A stretch of 64,000 bases of DNA, from contig OZ242006.1 in the NCBI GenBank assembly GCA_965204705.1, positions 2,108,001 through 2,172,000 on the forward strand. The letters run 5' to 3'. The translations under genes and the position numbers were made by a program. The DNA is from Bin5 sp965204705 (lineage in GTDB: Bacteria > Chloroflexota > Anaerolineae > Caldilineales > Caldilineaceae). Below, piece by piece: positions 33,694 to 41,640 of this stretch. The notes beneath the pieces were generated by a model. It saw only the letters and a program-made list of their open reading frames with translations. It was not told the DNA's origin and did no database searches. The stretch's first letter is position 1, and every line of letters begins with the position of its first letter.

Positions 33694-33731
33694 CAGGCTT
33701 TGAATCCCGTTTCGCCAAGCCTGCCGGCAGG
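33694..33731 (+). promoter_or_regulatory. Mutually exclusive hairpins in the bc-operon leader
   Basis: CAGGCTT (33694-33700) can pair with AAGCCTG (33717-33723). The latter overlaps the perfect palindrome CCTGCCGGCAGG (33720-33731). Both lie between the promoter and the start codon. They may be an operator or a leader switch. Confidence 0.35.
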
Positions 33732-33790
33732 ATGAGAAAGGGGCGAGAAGTGGGACCCAGCTTCCCTCCTCCCCAAGGAGACCAGACACC

Positions 33791-34744
33791 ATGGCGGAAG
33801 TGAGTCAGGCATGGCTCGACAGAGTAGAACGCGCGCAGCAAATGGCCGCCGAACGGCTCGGTGTCGACGTCAGTTCCATGCTGCCCCCGCGCGACTTAGG
33901 CGAGGGCGATGCCGCTGAACCTGCGCCGCCACCCCAAGCTGTCGCCCCGCAGCCGGAACCGGTTGCCGCCGCCGCACAAACACCCGAGCCTGCCCCCCAA
34001 CCCGAACCAACACCTGTCGCAGAGGCTGAACCGGTCGCCGCCGCAGAAGTCGCGCCCGTAGCAGAGGCCGCGGCCACCGTGGAAGCCCAGGCCCCAACAC
34101 CTGTCCAGAGTAATGGCAGTGCCGCCGCCGCAGCCGCAGAGAGAGTTGCGCCTGTTGGCCGTGCCGCCGTCCTTGAGGGCTTTGACGCCGGCCAGGAGGG
34201 CATAAACCGCCGCGAATTCCTCGCCTACGCTTGGGGCGGTGCCCTGACCCTTCTTACACTGGAAAGCGGCCTCGCCACCTACCAATTCATGTACCCGCGC
34301 TTCCGCGAAGGCGAGTTCGGAGGCAAATTCATCCTCGGTACCGGTACAGCGCTGCCCCAAATTGGCATCGACCCGGAAGGCAATGCAACCGGCAAATTTT
34401 GGCTCATCAATACCGACGAGGGCCCGCGCGCGCTCTACATGGTTTGCACACACCTCGGCTGCCTCTACAAGTGGGAGCCTTCCAACAACAGATTTGAATG
34501 CCCTTGCCACGGGTCCAAATTCGACCGCGAGGGACACTATATCGAAGGGCCCGCGCCCCGCTCCCTGGATCAATTCCTGGTTGAAATCGTCGAGGGAGGT
34601 TCAACCGTCTCGCAGACTGAGGACGCAGGCGACTACATTTCAGCTCCAGCCTTGCCTTCACCTGATGCTGAAGTGGTAGTGGACACAGGCAAACGCCTGC
34701 AAGGAAAACCAAAGGCTTTGTCACCGGCCAAGGCAGTGAGTTAA
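33791..34744 (+). CDS. Rieske iron-sulfur protein of the bc complex, with long N-terminal extension
   Basis: 317 residues. Residues 1-135 are a low-complexity Pro/Ala/Glu/Gln-rich cytoplasmic extension. A Tat-like INRREFLAYAWGG and one membrane helix follow at about 140-165, then the Rieske domain. The cluster motifs are canonical: C219-T-H221-L-G-C224 and C237-P-C239-H240, i.e. 2Cys/2His ligands plus the C224-C239 disulfide. The protein passes electrons from quinol at cytochrome b to the cytochrome c. AAGGAGA precedes ATG. It is the first gene of a four-gene operon. Confidence 0.93.
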   Translation: MAEVSQAWLDRVERAQQMAAERLGVDVSSMLPPRDLGEGDAAEPAPPPQAVAPQPEPVAAAAQTPEPAPQPEPTPVAEAEPVAAAEVAPVAEAAATVEAQAPTPVQSNGSAAAAAAERVAPVGRAAVLEGFDAGQEGINRREFLAYAWGGALTLLTLESGLATYQFMYPRFREGEFGGKFILGTGTALPQIGIDPEGNATGKFWLINTDEGPRALYMVCTHLGCLYKWEPSNNRFECPCHGSKFDREGHYIEGPAPRSLDQFLVEIVEGGSTVSQTEDAGDYISAPALPSPDAEVVVDTGKRLQGKPKALSPAKAVS

Positions 34745-34827
34745 AGCACGCCCGAGTCGGCGGCAGTAACGACTCGCGAGGAACTGCAAACTTGGGAAGT
34801 GAACCCTGACTGGAGAGTTCGGACAGA

Positions 34828-35520
34828 GTGACTGTCCATCAACTGATCGGGAAACAAGAACCTGGAAAGAGAGTAACCGGATTAGTCGCCACCGAGAAGA
34901 TTGCGCCGATTAGTCGCGCAGCACTGTCCGGTACACGGCCTGGCGACCAGCTAGTCCGTCACAGGGGCAAGAGTCGGCGGGAGCTTCTGATTTACGCCTG
35001 GGCCGGGACGTTGGCGGCTTTGACAGTGGGTAGTGGAGTGGCTGCCTATCAGTTCCTTTACCCCCGCCAGCCCAAAAACGAATTCGGAGGCAAGTTCCAC
35101 CTCGGCGCTGCCGCCAACCTGCCGCCAGTCGGCAGCGAGCCGCAGAAACATATTGAAGGCAGGTTCTGGCTGGCCAATACAGAAGAAGGCCTTCGCGCAT
35201 TCTACAACTTATGCACACATTCCTGGAACGGCGTATCGATACGTTTTCAATGGGACCCAGAGAGAACACGCTTTGAGTGCCCGGCATGTGGGTCCAAGTT
35301 CAGCCTCGAAGGTCACTACATCGAGGGACCGGCGCCTCGCTCTTTGGATCAATTCGTTGTCGAAATCGTCGAAGGCCGCACCGTAGTTGCGCAGACAGTT
35401 CTCACAGAGCTATCAATCGAGTCGCCTGCGCCATTTCAAGAATCCGAGATAGTGGTCGACACGGGAAATCTTATCCAAGGGCTGTCTAGATTTGAAAGCC
35501 CTATGCGGGGAAGATACTAA
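34828..35520 (+). CDS. Rieske-like paralogue with altered cluster ligands
   Basis: 230 residues, closely parallel to the preceding protein: SRRELLIYAWAGTLAALTVGSGVAAYQFLYPR anchor, NEFGGKFHLG and EGHYIEGPAPRSLDQF. The long N-terminal extension is missing. Box 1 is C129-T-H131-S-W-N134 and box 2 is C151-P-A153-C154-G. The first Cys and His are kept, both disulfide cysteines are lost (to Asn134 and Ala153), and the second ligand His is replaced by Cys154. If a cluster binds, its ligands would be three Cys and one His. Four residues are inserted between the boxes. The start is GTG with GGAGAG about 11 bases upstream. The reading frame is intact and conserved outside the motif, so decay is unlikely. 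Confidence 0.85.
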   Translation: MTVHQLIGKQEPGKRVTGLVATEKIAPISRAALSGTRPGDQLVRHRGKSRRELLIYAWAGTLAALTVGSGVAAYQFLYPRQPKNEFGGKFHLGAAANLPPVGSEPQKHIEGRFWLANTEEGLRAFYNLCTHSWNGVSIRFQWDPERTRFECPACGSKFSLEGHYIEGPAPRSLDQFVVEIVEGRTVVAQTVLTELSIESPAPFQESEIVVDTGNLIQGLSRFESPMRGRY

Positions 35521-35578
35521 GGCTAGAGACAGAGTGTCTCAAACCTGAATTTTCCTTACCAGGAGACGACAGAACCAG

Positions 35579-37222
35579 ATGGGACTCCAAGAAAATATCC
35601 GCGAAAAAGGAGTTCTTGGCGCAGTCGCTGCCCAGGCTGATGACGTTTTCACCCGCCTGACAGCCGGCATTGATGTCGGTGAGTTTCGCCGCATGATGCA
35701 GGGCGAGCCACCCGGCCGCCCCAACCCGCGCCTCAAGCCACACAGCGAAGGCTTCCTTCTCCACATCAAACCCACCTACTATCACGAAAGTGTCACCCGT
35801 TTCACCCACACCTACCGGTTGGGTTTGCTCTCCACCTATCTCTTCATCGTCGAAACCATCACAGGCATCCTGCTGATGATCTGGTACGCGCCTTCCCCGG
35901 AACGCGCCTACGTCGACATGATCCTGCTCCTGACTAATATCCCCTTCGGGCAGTTCCTGCGCGACATGCACAGGCTCGGAGCAGAAGCTATGGTGGCCAT
36001 CGTCACCCTGCACATGGTCCGCTGCTATCTGACAGGAAGCTATAAACCGCCGCGCCAGTTTACCTGGTTTACGGGCGTCCTTCTGCTCGTTATGACCCTC
36101 TTCCTCAGCTTTTCCGGCTATCTGCTGCCTTGGGACCAGCTCGCCTTTTGGGCTGTCACCATCGGCACCTCCATGGCCGAAGCCGTGCCCCCGGCAGTAG
36201 TCGGCGAAACCGTCAACCTGCTCGCCCGCGGCGCACCCGACATCGGCGCCAACGGACTCCTGCGCTTCTATCTGCTGCACGTCCTCTTCCTGCCGCTTCT
36301 GCTGATTCTCTTCTTCTTCGTCCACTACTACAAGGTCGTCCACTTCGGCATCAGCCTGCCCGCCGACGAAGAGGAAGTAGGCGAGGACACCGCCAACCGC
36401 GTCCCCGCCGACAAGCGTGTATACTATCTGCCCGACGTCCTGGTCGACGAAACCAGTTTCCTGACCGTCATGACTGCACTGCTCATCGTCCTGACTGTCT
36501 TCTTCTTCCAGGCCCCCTTGGAAAACATCGCCAATCCGCAATCAACGCCGTTGCACACCGTCGCGCCTTGGTACTTCTACTGGCTGCAGGGTTTGCTCAA
36601 AATCGCCGACAAGTTCATCGCCGGCGTGCTGCTGCCGGGCGTGCTGCTCGTGCTGCTGATGGCGATTCCCTATCTCGACTACAACCCCAGTCGCCGCGGT
36701 AAAGATCGTAAAGTTGCCATCGTAGCCGGCATTGTCGCCGGCGTAGTCATGATTATCTGGAGTTGGATGGGCACCCCCGAATACGCCGTCGAAGGCGCCC
36801 CCGCGGTCGAAATCGTTCAGGATGTGATGCCCGAAGAAGGATCTGGCCTCTCGCGCGAAATGGGCTACAAACATCTGCCGCTTGGAGTCTGGCGTACCGA
36901 TGAAGAGTACGATGTGCACGACCACGAATTCAACCACCTCCTTCACGAATTCAACCATGCTGTCGACTACTACCGCCGCGCGGACCCCGACTTCAACGCG
37001 CCTGTCGGCATTCTAACCATTACCCAGGACCAGCCCAGCCTCAAGAAGTTGAAGTGGGAGGTCATGTGGTTCGACGCCGAAGGGACATCCGGTGAATACG
37101 AAAAGACCTTCTGGCTGCATGAAGACTCCCTCTACTGGGAACAGTACGGCTGGAAGCACCTGTTCACAGGCTATGTTGCCGACGGGTGGAAGAGTCTGTC
37201 CGGCGCCATCGTAGGAGAGTAA
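35579..37222 (+). CDS. Cytochrome b of the bc complex, fused N- and C-parts, with C-terminal extension
   Basis: 547-residue membrane subunit. The heme ligands are H131/H145 on one helix and H234/H249 on the next. The 14 residues between the second pair match the b6 type rather than mitochondrial cytochrome b. The Qo loop reads HTVAPWYFYW, lacking the Glu of PEWY. The subunit IV-like helices follow. After the last helix (VAIVAGIVAGVVMIIWSW) about 150 soluble residues extend the C-terminus, including a His-rich repeat (H447, H449, H453, H456, H460 in HDHEFNHLLHEFNH). The complex oxidises quinol in the membrane. ATG lies downstream of an AGGAG. Confidence 0.93.
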   Translation: MGLQENIREKGVLGAVAAQADDVFTRLTAGIDVGEFRRMMQGEPPGRPNPRLKPHSEGFLLHIKPTYYHESVTRFTHTYRLGLLSTYLFIVETITGILLMIWYAPSPERAYVDMILLLTNIPFGQFLRDMHRLGAEAMVAIVTLHMVRCYLTGSYKPPRQFTWFTGVLLLVMTLFLSFSGYLLPWDQLAFWAVTIGTSMAEAVPPAVVGETVNLLARGAPDIGANGLLRFYLLHVLFLPLLLILFFFVHYYKVVHFGISLPADEEEVGEDTANRVPADKRVYYLPDVLVDETSFLTVMTALLIVLTVFFFQAPLENIANPQSTPLHTVAPWYFYWLQGLLKIADKFIAGVLLPGVLLVLLMAIPYLDYNPSRRGKDRKVAIVAGIVAGVVMIIWSWMGTPEYAVEGAPAVEIVQDVMPEEGSGLSREMGYKHLPLGVWRTDEEYDVHDHEFNHLLHEFNHAVDYYRRADPDFNAPVGILTITQDQPSLKKLKWEVMWFDAEGTSGEYEKTFWLHEDSLYWEQYGWKHLFTGYVADGWKSLSGAIVGE

Positions 37223-37232
37223 GCTAGCGATT

Positions 37233-38153
37233 ATGCATCGTCTCTACACCAGGTCTCCTATCGCCAAAATAATGTGGGGCATCGTGACCTCACTGATCGG
37301 CATCATCACTCTCCTGCTGGTCTTGGTAAGCGAGAACCCCCGTATGGAAGCGCAAACTCTCAGTTGGGAGGGTCGCTCTATCGAAAACGGGGCCACGCTG
37401 TTCGCCAACAACTGCGCCACTTGCCATGGGCCAAATGGTCAGGGACTACTGGGCAGGGCACCCGGCCTCAACAGCTACTACTTTTTCACCGACACCGGAC
37501 GTCTCCAGGACGTCGGTTGGGTCGGCTCTCTTGAAGACTATGTAAGACTCTCAATTGCAGCCGGTCGCCCCAGCAAGACCGATAGCCAGTGGCCCGAAGT
37601 CATGCCCACCTGGGCCGGACAATACGGCGGCCCCATGCGAGGCGACCAAATAGAACACCTGACCAACTATGTTATGAACTGGAGAGAATCCGCCCTGGCG
37701 CAGACCCCTGACGAAGATCCCTTCCAGTCCTTCGAAGACGTCTTCCGGCCGGCCGAGTTCCAAAATACAGCCTTCCTCTTCCTGAGCGAAGAAGAGCAGG
37801 CCGCAGCGCTTGAAGAATACCAGGCCCGAAACATCCGCTCACCACAGGAGATCTGGACATCCGAGGCCTGCTTCGCCTGCCACAATCTCGAAGAAAGGCA
37901 GGTCGATGTGGCCGGACAGAACGGGCCCAATATGGCCGACCTCTTTGAGCGCGCCGGCAGCCGCGTAGAGGGATTGACCGCCGAAGAATACGTTTACGAG
38001 AGTATCGTGAACCCCTTGGCGTATGTGGTGGAAACTTACGAGGACGCGGGCCAAATGCCGCAAAACTTCGCCGAAAAACTGAGCGAAGATGAGATCCAGG
38101 CGCTCGTAGCCTGGCTGCTCAATCCCGACCGGGAAGAAATAACGGAGGAGTAA
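37233..38153 (+). CDS. Membrane-anchored diheme cytochrome c
   Basis: 306 residues. An N-terminal membrane anchor (AKIMWGIVTSLIGIITLLLVLVS) is followed by two cytochrome c domains, with heme sites C61-A-T-C64-H65 and C213-F-A-C216-H217. Each domain has downstream Met-containing segments (MPTWAGQYGGPM, GQMPQNF) that can supply the sixth ligand. It begins 10 bases after the cytochrome b stop and is the expected electron acceptor of the Rieske protein outside the membrane. This replaces cytochrome c1/f in the operon. Confidence 0.92.
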   Translation: MHRLYTRSPIAKIMWGIVTSLIGIITLLLVLVSENPRMEAQTLSWEGRSIENGATLFANNCATCHGPNGQGLLGRAPGLNSYYFFTDTGRLQDVGWVGSLEDYVRLSIAAGRPSKTDSQWPEVMPTWAGQYGGPMRGDQIEHLTNYVMNWRESALAQTPDEDPFQSFEDVFRPAEFQNTAFLFLSEEEQAAALEEYQARNIRSPQEIWTSEACFACHNLEERQVDVAGQNGPNMADLFERAGSRVEGLTAEEYVYESIVNPLAYVVETYEDAGQMPQNFAEKLSEDEIQALVAWLLNPDREEITEE

Positions 38154-38273
38154 AGAGCAAGGGATGTAGGGTGGCTTACTCGCCCTGCCTCCCTTTGGAA
38201 CCACCCCCAACTTCTCGCCGCTCCCTTCTCTTTCCTCCTCACAGTCTTATACACTCAATTCAGAGGTTGGTGC

Positions 38274-38990
38274 GTGCCGGGCGCAAGACCGCAACGTTTC
38301 CGAAACCGTCGCCATGCCGGCGCGCTGCTCGGGGTCATGCTCCGGGAGGTGGAGGCCGTCAACCCTCTTGTTCTCGGCCTGCTGCGTGGAGGCCTACCCG
38401 TCGCCAGCGAGGTCGCCCGCGCCCTGAAAGCCCCCCTCGACGTCTGGCTCGTTCGCAAGCTCGGCGTGCCCGGCCAGACCGAACTGGCCTTCGGCGCCAT
38501 CGCCGAAGGCGGTGTCCAGGTGATTAATCAGAAAGTAGTCGCCGAACAGCGCTTGGGCAACGATCGAATCCGAAAAATCTCCCGCCGGCAACAGCGTGAG
38601 CTTACCCGCCGCGCTCAGCTGTTCCGCCGCGGCCGCCCACCCGCTCCCATCAAGGGCCGCACTGTATTCCTTGTCGACGACGGCTTGGCCACCGGCGCCT
38701 CCATGCGCGCCGCCATCCAGGCTCTGATCCACCGCGAGCCGCGTGAAATCGTACCCGCCGTCCCCGTCGCTCCCCCGAGTACCATCGCTCAATTTCAAAC
38801 GCAGCCAACGCAACCGACCGGCAACGCCGAGGCCGCCGGCGCCAGCCCTGTCCGCCAGGCTGTCGCCCTCCTTTCACCCGCCCCTTTCTGGGGCGTCGGT
38901 GCATGGTATGACGACTTTCGCCAGGTCAGCGACGCCGAAGTCGTGCGCCTCCTGGGCATTCATGCGCCCGCCGGAAGCGGCAACCTGTGA
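38274..38990 (+). CDS. Phosphoribosyltransferase domain protein
   Basis: 238 residues. The PRPP loop is VFLVDDGLATGASMRAAI. The N-terminus (FRNRRHAGALLGVML) and LGLLRGGLPVASEVARAL are typical of the PRTase family often annotated alone or fused to esterase domains. A flexible stretch rich in Gln/Thr/Ala at about 175-195 interrupts the C-terminal part (PAPFWGVGAWYDDFRQVSD). The start is GTG without a strong ribosome site. The substrate is unknown, and salvage of a purine or pyrimidine base is not supported specifically. Confidence 0.82.
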   Translation: MPGARPQRFRNRRHAGALLGVMLREVEAVNPLVLGLLRGGLPVASEVARALKAPLDVWLVRKLGVPGQTELAFGAIAEGGVQVINQKVVAEQRLGNDRIRKISRRQQRELTRRAQLFRRGRPPAPIKGRTVFLVDDGLATGASMRAAIQALIHREPREIVPAVPVAPPSTIAQFQTQPTQPTGNAEAAGASPVRQAVALLSPAPFWGVGAWYDDFRQVSDAEVVRLLGIHAPAGSGNL

Positions 38991-39127
38991 CTCTCAACGG
39001 CACGCTCGTCAACGAAAGGTGCTGTACGTGTATGGCAATCTGATTCGCCCCCTTTCTTCAACTTGCCGAAGACCGGTGAGAATGGTGCTTCTTCTGAACC
39101 TATCGATGAGATCAATAATTTGTTCAC

Positions 39128-39155
39128 TTGACACGCGTTTCTTTAACCATATAAT
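39128..39155 (+). promoter_or_regulatory. Sigma-70 promoter of the ABC transporter operon
   Basis: TTGACA (39128-39133), a 16-base spacer and TATAAT (39150-39155). Both hexamers are perfect. The start codon lies 59 bases after the -10. Confidence 0.9.
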
Positions 39156-39213
39156 CTATCCAGTCCCCCTCATGTCCATCGGTGAGCGATCAACTCTCTA
39201 AGGAGGCGCAACC

Positions 39214-40605
39214 ATGCAAAGGACGTTATCGCGACGTGATTTCTTGAAGGCCGCGGCCATGACCGGAGGTGCTGCCGCTCTGGCAGCCTGCGTAGCCCCT
39301 GCAGCCCCGGGCTCTGATGGCGAAAGTGAAGTCGCGGCTGCCCCGGTTGAAATTCAATGGTGGTCCTTCCCTCTTGGCCTGCCCGGCGATATCCTTCCTC
39401 ACGGAACCTGGGAACAGGAGAGGGCGGACATCTACTCCGACCAAACGGACGGCGTAACAATCAGCTACCAGGCCGTGGGCTGGGACTCAATCGTCAAGGT
39501 ACAGACCTCAATCGCCTCCGGCAACCCACCCCATACCGTCCTGCGCGCTAGCGTCGATGGAATCATCCAGGCACTGCAGTCCGATGTCGCCGTGGAGATC
39601 GAGCTTCCCCAGGAATTCCAGGATGACCTTCCCGAAGGCTGGTACGAAGGAATGCACTTCCGGGGCAAGAACTACATGGTGCCCTTCTATACCCTTGCCA
39701 ACGGCATGGCCATCAACCTGGACCTGATTGATGAGGCCGGCGCATCCCATTTGGTTCCAGAGGCCCCCGAACGAACTTGGAACTTCGACGACTACCTGAC
39801 CCTGATGCAGGCTTGCACATTCGAACGGGATGACGGCACACCGGTTTGGGGCGGCGTGTTCTCTGCCGCAGAAACCAATCCGTTCTTCTACTGGCCGGAC
39901 CAGGTCCTCAGTTGGAACTGGGGAACGGACACCGTAGAGCTCCGGGACGGCGTGTGGGCCTGCAAGCTGGCCGAAGAAGCAGGCATCGCCTGGCTGCAAT
40001 GGCTGCAGGACCTCTACTTTGTACATGGCGTCATCCCCAACCCAAACGGCCTCAGCGCCAGCCGTTGGGACTACTTCTTCCAGAAGTCCCTCCTCGGCGG
40101 AATCGGCCCCAGCATCGGCTGGTCACAGCGCCCCGGCGTCGAAGTAGACCCCGATACCTTGGTCGTCACCGACACCGAGCGCGACATTAGATGGATTTAC
40201 GTCCAGCCCCCAACCAATCCAGGAGTCCCGCACTCCCTCTACTGGGGCGGTCCGATGCTCGATGTCAACTCCATCGTCTACCGCGCCGGCGGTGCCAATG
40301 AGATTGGCCCCTCCATCGACTTCGCGCTCTGGCTCTCCAATCGAGAAAACCAGAAGTGGATAGCGCAGTACCTGCTGCCCGCACGTGTTTCAGCCGTGGA
40401 GGGCGTCAGCAACCCCATGCTGGAATGGCATTACGAGCACTACATCCCCTACGGCCGGCAGCGAGCTTCGGCCCACGGCGGACGCGCCCGAGAGACCGTC
40501 GAGCAGCTGGAGCTGGTCCATCAGAAGATCTTCCTGCCTACGCCTCCCGAAGAAGCTGTGCAGGACTTCTGCGACACGATCGCTAGTCTGGAGTGGTACG
40601 TCTAA
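39214..40605 (+). CDS. ABC transporter solute-binding lipoprotein (family 1 type)
   Basis: 463 residues. A twin-arginine motif (SRRDFLK) and lipobox LAAC, with Cys26, indicate Tat export and lipid anchoring. The mature part has the sugar-binding-protein layout (VEIQWWSFPLG..., GVTISYQAVGWDSIVKVQTSIASGNPPH). The extended ribosome site TAAGGAGG (39199-39206) predicts strong translation. The two permease genes follow. By family it should bind an oligosaccharide or glycoside-like solute; the three PhyH genes downstream make the actual substrate uncertain. Confidence 0.92.
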   Translation: MQRTLSRRDFLKAAAMTGGAAALAACVAPAAPGSDGESEVAAAPVEIQWWSFPLGLPGDILPHGTWEQERADIYSDQTDGVTISYQAVGWDSIVKVQTSIASGNPPHTVLRASVDGIIQALQSDVAVEIELPQEFQDDLPEGWYEGMHFRGKNYMVPFYTLANGMAINLDLIDEAGASHLVPEAPERTWNFDDYLTLMQACTFERDDGTPVWGGVFSAAETNPFFYWPDQVLSWNWGTDTVELRDGVWACKLAEEAGIAWLQWLQDLYFVHGVIPNPNGLSASRWDYFFQKSLLGGIGPSIGWSQRPGVEVDPDTLVVTDTERDIRWIYVQPPTNPGVPHSLYWGGPMLDVNSIVYRAGGANEIGPSIDFALWLSNRENQKWIAQYLLPARVSAVEGVSNPMLEWHYEHYIPYGRQRASAHGGRARETVEQLELVHQKIFLPTPPEEAVQDFCDTIASLEWYV

Positions 40606-40617
40606 GGTTCAATCACC

Positions 40618-40667
40618 GGTATTGCGTATTGCAGGCACCCTAGAGTAGACCTGCAATACGCAATACC
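40618..40667 (+). other. Perfect 18-bp hairpin between binding protein and permease genes
   Basis: GGTATTGCGTATTGCAGG (40618-40635) is the exact reverse complement of 40650-40667, with a 14-base loop. There is no T-run. In analogous transporter operons such hairpins protect the 3' end of the binding-protein message and reduce permease expression. Confidence 0.8.
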
Positions 40668-40677
40668 CCTCACAAAC

Positions 40678-41625
40678 ATGACCGATAGAGTAGACAAAAT
40701 AGGTAGCGGCTGGCGCCAAGGACCAAAGACGTTCCCGTGGCCGCGCCTGACAAACGCCCAGTCGGAAAAAATGTGGGGCTTTCTCCTGATCGCCCCCTTC
40801 ATGATTTTCTTTGCCGTCTTCTTCCTCCTCCCCTACGGCATGGTCATCTGGCTGAGTGTCGTCGACTGGCATCCGCGCGGCGTCACCGAGTACGTAGGTC
40901 TGCAGAACTACATCGACGTCGTCGAAATGCCCAGCGCTCAGAAGTCGATGTTCAACTCCTTCTATTACGCGCTAATGGTCGTACCCATCTCCACGGCACT
41001 CTCCCTTCTCACTGCCGTTCTGATCGTCTCGTTGCGCAGCAGTTCTATGCGTAGTTTCTTCCAGGCCGCTTTCTACCTTCCGGGAGTAATTTCCGGCCTC
41101 GCAGTAGCAATTATCTGGCGCTTTGTTTTTGACTTTCATGTAGGCGTGCTCAACTACTTCCTATCGGTTGTCAAACTGGAACCCGTCAATTGGCTGGGGA
41201 ACATTTATGCCGCCCTGCCCTCCTTGGCCGGCATGGCCATAGTTTCCAGCAATGGCGTGGCAATTATCATATTCTGCGCAGCGCTAATGAGCATTCCTTC
41301 CAGCCTGTACGACGCGGCCGCCGTCGATGGCGCTGCCTTCTGGCGCAAGCACTGGTCGATCACCTTGCCGCTCCTCACGCCCGCAATGCTGTATGTGATC
41401 GTCGTTTCCACACTCGGCGCGCTTCAGGTATTTGTTCCTGTCTACGTTCTGACACGCGGCGGGCCTGTACATAGCACTATTACCGTTGGTTACTATATCT
41501 ACAACCAGCTGATCTTCTACGCCAACGCCGGCACCGCCGCCGCTGCCGGACTGCTGCTCCTCGTGGCGACCGTCGGCTTTACCATCTTCCAGTTCCGTCG
41601 TTTTTCACAGGTCGTGGAATTCTGA
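40678..41625 (+). CDS. ABC transporter permease, MalF type
   Basis: 315 residues with six predicted membrane helices. The cytoplasmic EAA-loop (YDAAAVDGAAFWRKHWSITLPLL) is the contact for the ATPase. The N-terminus has the typical GFLLIAPFMIFFAVFFLLPYGMVIWLSV. It follows the hairpin and lies in the same operon as the binding protein. No ATP-binding subunit is encoded here, so a shared MsmK/UgpC-type ATPase elsewhere would be needed. Confidence 0.92.
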   Translation: MTDRVDKIGSGWRQGPKTFPWPRLTNAQSEKMWGFLLIAPFMIFFAVFFLLPYGMVIWLSVVDWHPRGVTEYVGLQNYIDVVEMPSAQKSMFNSFYYALMVVPISTALSLLTAVLIVSLRSSSMRSFFQAAFYLPGVISGLAVAIIWRFVFDFHVGVLNYFLSVVKLEPVNWLGNIYAALPSLAGMAIVSSNGVAIIIFCAALMSIPSSLYDAAAVDGAAFWRKHWSITLPLLTPAMLYVIVVSTLGALQVFVPVYVLTRGGPVHSTITVGYYIYNQLIFYANAGTAAAAGLLLLVATVGFTIFQFRRFSQVVEF

Positions 41626-41640
41626 TCTGAAGGCCCGAAC

